Source: Mycobacterium asiaticum (lineage in GTDB: Bacteria > Actinomycetota > Actinomycetes > Mycobacteriales > Mycobacteriaceae). From it: a DNA stretch of 64,000 nucleotides. Below the pieces are notes generated by a model. That model saw only the letters and a list, made by a program, of their open reading frames with translations, was not told where the DNA came from and searched no databases. Of the stretch, positions 62,095 through 64,000 are shown piece by piece. Made by a program: the position numbers and the translations under genes. The stretch is from positions 55,334 to 119,333 of the forward strand of contig NZ_LZLQ01000111.1 in assembly GCF_001673315.1 (NCBI RefSeq), given 5' to 3'. Within the stretch, counting starts at the first letter, position 1. Each line of letters starts with the position of its first letter.

Positions 62095-62556
62095 TTGGCC
62101 TCTGAACTCCCACTCGACGATGACACGCAACTTCTCCGAGTCGTATTCAACATCGAAATTCATGCTGTAACAGGAGAGATTGCTAGCACGGCCTTTACGC
62201 CAGCCACCAACCATAGGGGTTTGCTATCGACAGAACACGGTGGACGCCCTGGCGGCGCAGCCGCCTATCGCAATGACGTCAAGTTGAAGGACGTGGCCGG
62301 AATCTGGGCCGTGACGGTCTCCGAATGCCGAGCCGAAGACGAGGAGTTGAACTTGCCCGCGTTGGGCGTAATCGACGACGGAGGAGAAGACGACAAGTCA
62401 CCTTGGCATGTGTCGATCGACTACACCCATTTGGTGAACGCGAAGTACCGCGTCAATAGTCCTGGTATTAGGAAGGGCAAGTTTCTCCGCGATCGAGCGC
62501 AAGCCCGAGGGCAACTTGACTCGCCTGGTACGGAACCAAGCTCCCTCAACGCCTGA
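62095..62556 (+). CDS. Island cassette gene 3, unknown protein
   Basis: 153 residues. TTG at 62095, 5 bases after the gene 2 stop, with AGGGG upstream. The N-terminus LLRVVFNIEIHAVTGEIAST followed by AF resembles partner proteins of genes with the gene 2 pattern. The middle has GIWAVTVSECRAEDEELNLP and the end WHVSIDYTHLVNAKYRVNS, then a basic tail. No known domain is recognised. Followed by a short CCCC/GGGG hairpin at 62565-62576 that might help termination. Confidence 0.6.
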   Translation: MASELPLDDDTQLLRVVFNIEIHAVTGEIASTAFTPATNHRGLLSTEHGGRPGGAAAYRNDVKLKDVAGIWAVTVSECRAEDEELNLPALGVIDDGGEDDKSPWHVSIDYTHLVNAKYRVNSPGIRKGKFLRDRAQARGQLDSPGTEPSSLNA

Positions 62557-63061
62557 ACAACGCCCCCCAAAAGGGGATTGATACCCGGCCAACCTGCCGA
62601 TCGCGTACTGATCTGACCCGAAAGTGTGGCGGCGTCAATAACATTCAGCGGCCTCGACATGTGTTATGCGAGAACGGATTAAACGAGCATCGCGATAGCG
62701 GAATTTTGCTGTGCCGCAGAGGTTGTCGCACATCTGGGATTCGAGCCTACCGGCAGCGCGGCGCAAGCGCCGCCGACGCCAGCAAGCCAACAGGGTGGCC
62801 CCCCGGGAGTGAGATCCAAGCGGCTTCAGGAACCGGTCACATCCGAGTCGAACAGAACGTCAGAGCATCGCCAGCATTCTGCGGTCTTTTCATCCCACCC
62901 GACATTCTGCCAAGCGCCACAACGGTCACACTGGAACTCCCAAGCCTCTTCCATTTTTGGCAGCGGTGGTGCCGGTGCTATTGCTGCAAATCCGATGCCC
63001 TGACTGCGCTCATCGGAAGTCCCCGGGTGTGCTTACCGAAATTCCCCACCTAATGGCCGGG
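62557..63061. other. Island middle region, includes a small zinc-ribbon ORF
   Basis: 505 bases without an obvious large gene. The + strand frame 62661-63053 has no recognisable sequence. On the - strand a 42-residue zinc-ribbon ORF is present (see 62826-62954). A weak CCCC-AAAA-GGGG hairpin is at 62565-62576. Confidence 0.5.
62826..62954 (-). CDS. 42-residue zinc-ribbon micro-protein
   Basis: ATG at 62954, TGA at 62826-62828. The sequence starts MEEAWEFQCDRCGAWQNVGW and contains a second pair, ECWRCSD, giving CxxC-14-CxxC (Cys9, 12, 27, 30), the spacing of a zinc ribbon. The frame is open a further ~15 residues upstream, so it could be the C-terminus of a longer lost protein. Such small zinc ribbons are common cargo of phages and islands. 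No ribosome site is strong. Confidence 0.45.
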   Translation of the reverse strand: MEEAWEFQCDRCGAWQNVGWDEKTAECWRCSDVLFDSDVTGS

Positions 63062-63794
63062 TCAGTGTATCGGTTGGCGGGTGCCGGTGGCGGCTCGGCG
63101 GAGGGTGTCTGCGGCGGCGTGGTGGTCGCGTAGGCGGTAGGACTCTCCGTCGAGGTTGATGACCACGGAGCGGTGAAGCAGCCGGTCGAGCATGGCGGCA
63201 GCGACGGTGGTGTCACCGAGGATGTCACCCCAGGCGCCGACGCCGCGGTTGGTGGTGATCACGATGCTGGTCTTCAAATATCGTTGGGAGACAACCTGAA
63301 ACAGTGCCGAGGCCGCCTCGGCGGGGAGAGGTAGGTATCCCAGCTCGTCGATCACCAGCAGGGTCGGGCCGGCGTAGAAGCGCATGGTGGTGGCCCATCG
63401 TCCCTCGATCGCGGTGCGGTGGCAGCGGGCGGCCAGATCGGCGGCGGTGGTGAAGTAGGTCCGATACCCGGCATGTGCTGCGGCCCTGGCTAGTCCGACC
63501 GAAAGATGTGTCTTTTCCGGTGCCCGGCGGGCCGATCAGCAAGATATTGGTCGCGGTGTCCAGGTAGCGGCACGTGCCCAGCTCATCGATCAGGCGACGG
63601 TCGATCCCGGCGGCGGCATCGACGTCGAAGTCGGCCAGTGTGGCTGGTGTGGGCAGGCAGGCGAACCGCAATCGGCCGGCGAGCCGTCGCGCGGTGCTCT
63701 CCTGGACTTCGGCGGCCAGTAACCGTTCCAGCGCGACGGTCAGTGACAGCCCTTCGGCGGTGGCCTGATCCGACGTAGCAACGCCATAAACCAC
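63062..63794 (-). pseudogene. istB: IS21-type istB ATPase, truncated and frameshifted
   Basis: The frame from 63794 encodes an IstB-like start (LERLLAAEVQES, then RRLAGRLRFACLP and the Walker A GPPGTGK) before it runs out of phase. The remainder of IstB, AGYRTYFTTAADLAARC, then LVIDELGYLPLP (Walker B) and LDRLLHRSVVINLDGESYR, continues in another frame to 63062. One extra A in the GGAAAAGAC run after Walker A explains the shift. The first ~35 residues of IstB and all of istA are missing, so the copy is dead. It is immediately inside the right repeat of the island. Confidence 0.85.
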
Positions 63795-63823
63795 GGTCTA
63801 GCAGCTCGAGTATCAGCACAGCT

Positions 63824-63850
63824 ATAGAGCCCCCTGTCAGGATTGAACTG
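63824..63850. repeat. attR-type copy of the 27-bp repeat at the tRNA-Thr 3' end
   Basis: Identical over 27 bases to 60550-60576. It covers the discriminator base, acceptor 3' strand and most of the T-arm of the tRNA-Thr gene, so integration preserved a functional tRNA. Confidence 0.9.
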
Positions 63851-63899
63851 ACGACCGCTCGCTTACAAGGCGAGTGCTCTACCACTGAGCTAAGGAGGC
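63828..63899 (-). tRNA. tRNA-Thr (anticodon UGU)
   Basis: 72 bases read on the - strand: GCCTCCT acceptor strand pairing with AGGGGGC plus discriminator T, D-arm AGCTCAGTGGTAGAGC, anticodon stem CTCGC/GCGAG with loop CTTGTAA (anticodon TGT, threonine), and T-arm GTCAGTTCAATCCTGAC. No CCA is encoded. The gene is intact and is the integration site of the island to its left. Confidence 0.95.
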
Positions 63900-63926
63900 C
63901 GGTAAAACCGGTGCAAGCCTAACCGG

Positions 63927-64000
63927 TTACTGGCCGCCGTCGACGATGCGCTGGGACCGCACCGGCCGGGACGTCGAGCGCACCCGCCGGCCGGGCAGCG
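63927..64000 (-). CDS. C-terminal end of an unidentified gene (5' end outside window)
   Basis: The last 23 codons of a gene read off the right edge: an Arg/Ser-rich tail ending RRVRSTSRPVRSQRIVDGGQ and a TAA. It is the chromosomal neighbour on the far side of the tRNA. Too short to identify. Confidence 0.45.
   Translation of the reverse strand, partial: LPGRRVRSTSRPVRSQRIVDGGQ

Larger units (their letters stand above)
60550..63850. mobile_element. 3.3-kb element integrated at tRNA-Thr, bounded by 27-bp direct repeats
   Basis: A perfect 27-bp direct repeat occurs at 60550-60576 and 63824-63850. The right copy is the 3' end of an intact tRNA-Thr gene (T-arm and acceptor strand); the left copy is an orphan of it. 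This is the classic footprint of a tyrosine integrase at a tRNA 3' end. Between the repeats are repeats of the GTGGGCA type, three unrecognised genes, a zinc-ribbon ORF and a damaged istB. No integrase is visible, so the element is probably a decayed or satellite-like island. Confidence 0.85.

Noticed and set aside
62661..63053. 130-residue + strand ORF in the island
   Set aside because: It has several scattered cysteines but no recognisable motif; the opposite strand holds a better zinc-ribbon frame.
63481..63540. Programmed frameshift in istB
   Set aside because: There is no slippery heptamer beyond a short A-run, and istA and the istB N-terminus are missing, so decay or a read error is simpler.

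Overview
The window is high-GC DNA from a slow-growing, non-tuberculous Mycobacterium. The evidence is the KstR cholesterol-catabolism cluster, a complete mce4 operon, two PE-type proteins (one a 1,038-residue PE_PGRS), an LpqH-like lipoprotein, a WS/DGAT acyltransferase and a CpsA-type LCP protein. Gene order from about 0 to 38 kb follows the Rv3522-to-Rv3484 interval of M. tuberculosis in reverse orientation. Many genes absent from that interval (guanine deaminase-like enzyme, an extra protein kinase, an MFS pump, a PE-phosphoglycerate mutase protein) make the tuberculosis complex unlikely. The species assignment is inference.

Positions 1-20.5 kb hold sterol side-chain and ring catabolism genes: ltp4 and its DUF35 partner, an F420-type oxidoreductase, an acetoacetate decarboxylase-like protein, cyp142, echA19, fadD19, an amidohydrolase-fold protein, ilvX, a serine hydrolase tucked behind a PE_PGRS gene, fadD17, fadE27, fadE26, fdxD and hsd4A. 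Positions 20.7-31.3 kb are the mce4 steroid importer: two permeases, six MCE proteins and two Mce-associated proteins, nearly all joined by overlapping stop and start codons. Palindromes of the form TnnAACnnGTTnnA (the KstR operator consensus) sit at the divergent promoters, so import and degradation look co-regulated.

Positions 31.3-60.5 kb are mixed: a secreted Rv3491-like protein, the Rv3489-otsA pair, crotonase and SDR genes, cpsA, small secreted proteins, a guanine deaminase-like enzyme, a large patatin-like protein, a Ser/Thr kinase with an uncommon repeated ectodomain, two repeat-associated micro-ORFs, a DHA2 drug exporter behind paired palindromes, alpha/beta hydrolases, a Thr/Pro-rich secreted protein, an LpqH-like lipoprotein, a wax ester synthase and a PE-histidine phosphatase.

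The last 3.3 kb is a small integrated element. A perfect 27-bp direct repeat, one copy being the 3' end of an intact tRNA-Thr(TGU) gene, brackets positions 60550-63850. Inside are four GTGGGCA-type repeats, a compact three-gene cassette of unrecognised proteins, a 42-aa zinc-ribbon ORF and a truncated, frameshifted IS21-type istB. No integrase is left. The three-gene cassette is the best candidate for an undescribed system in this window.
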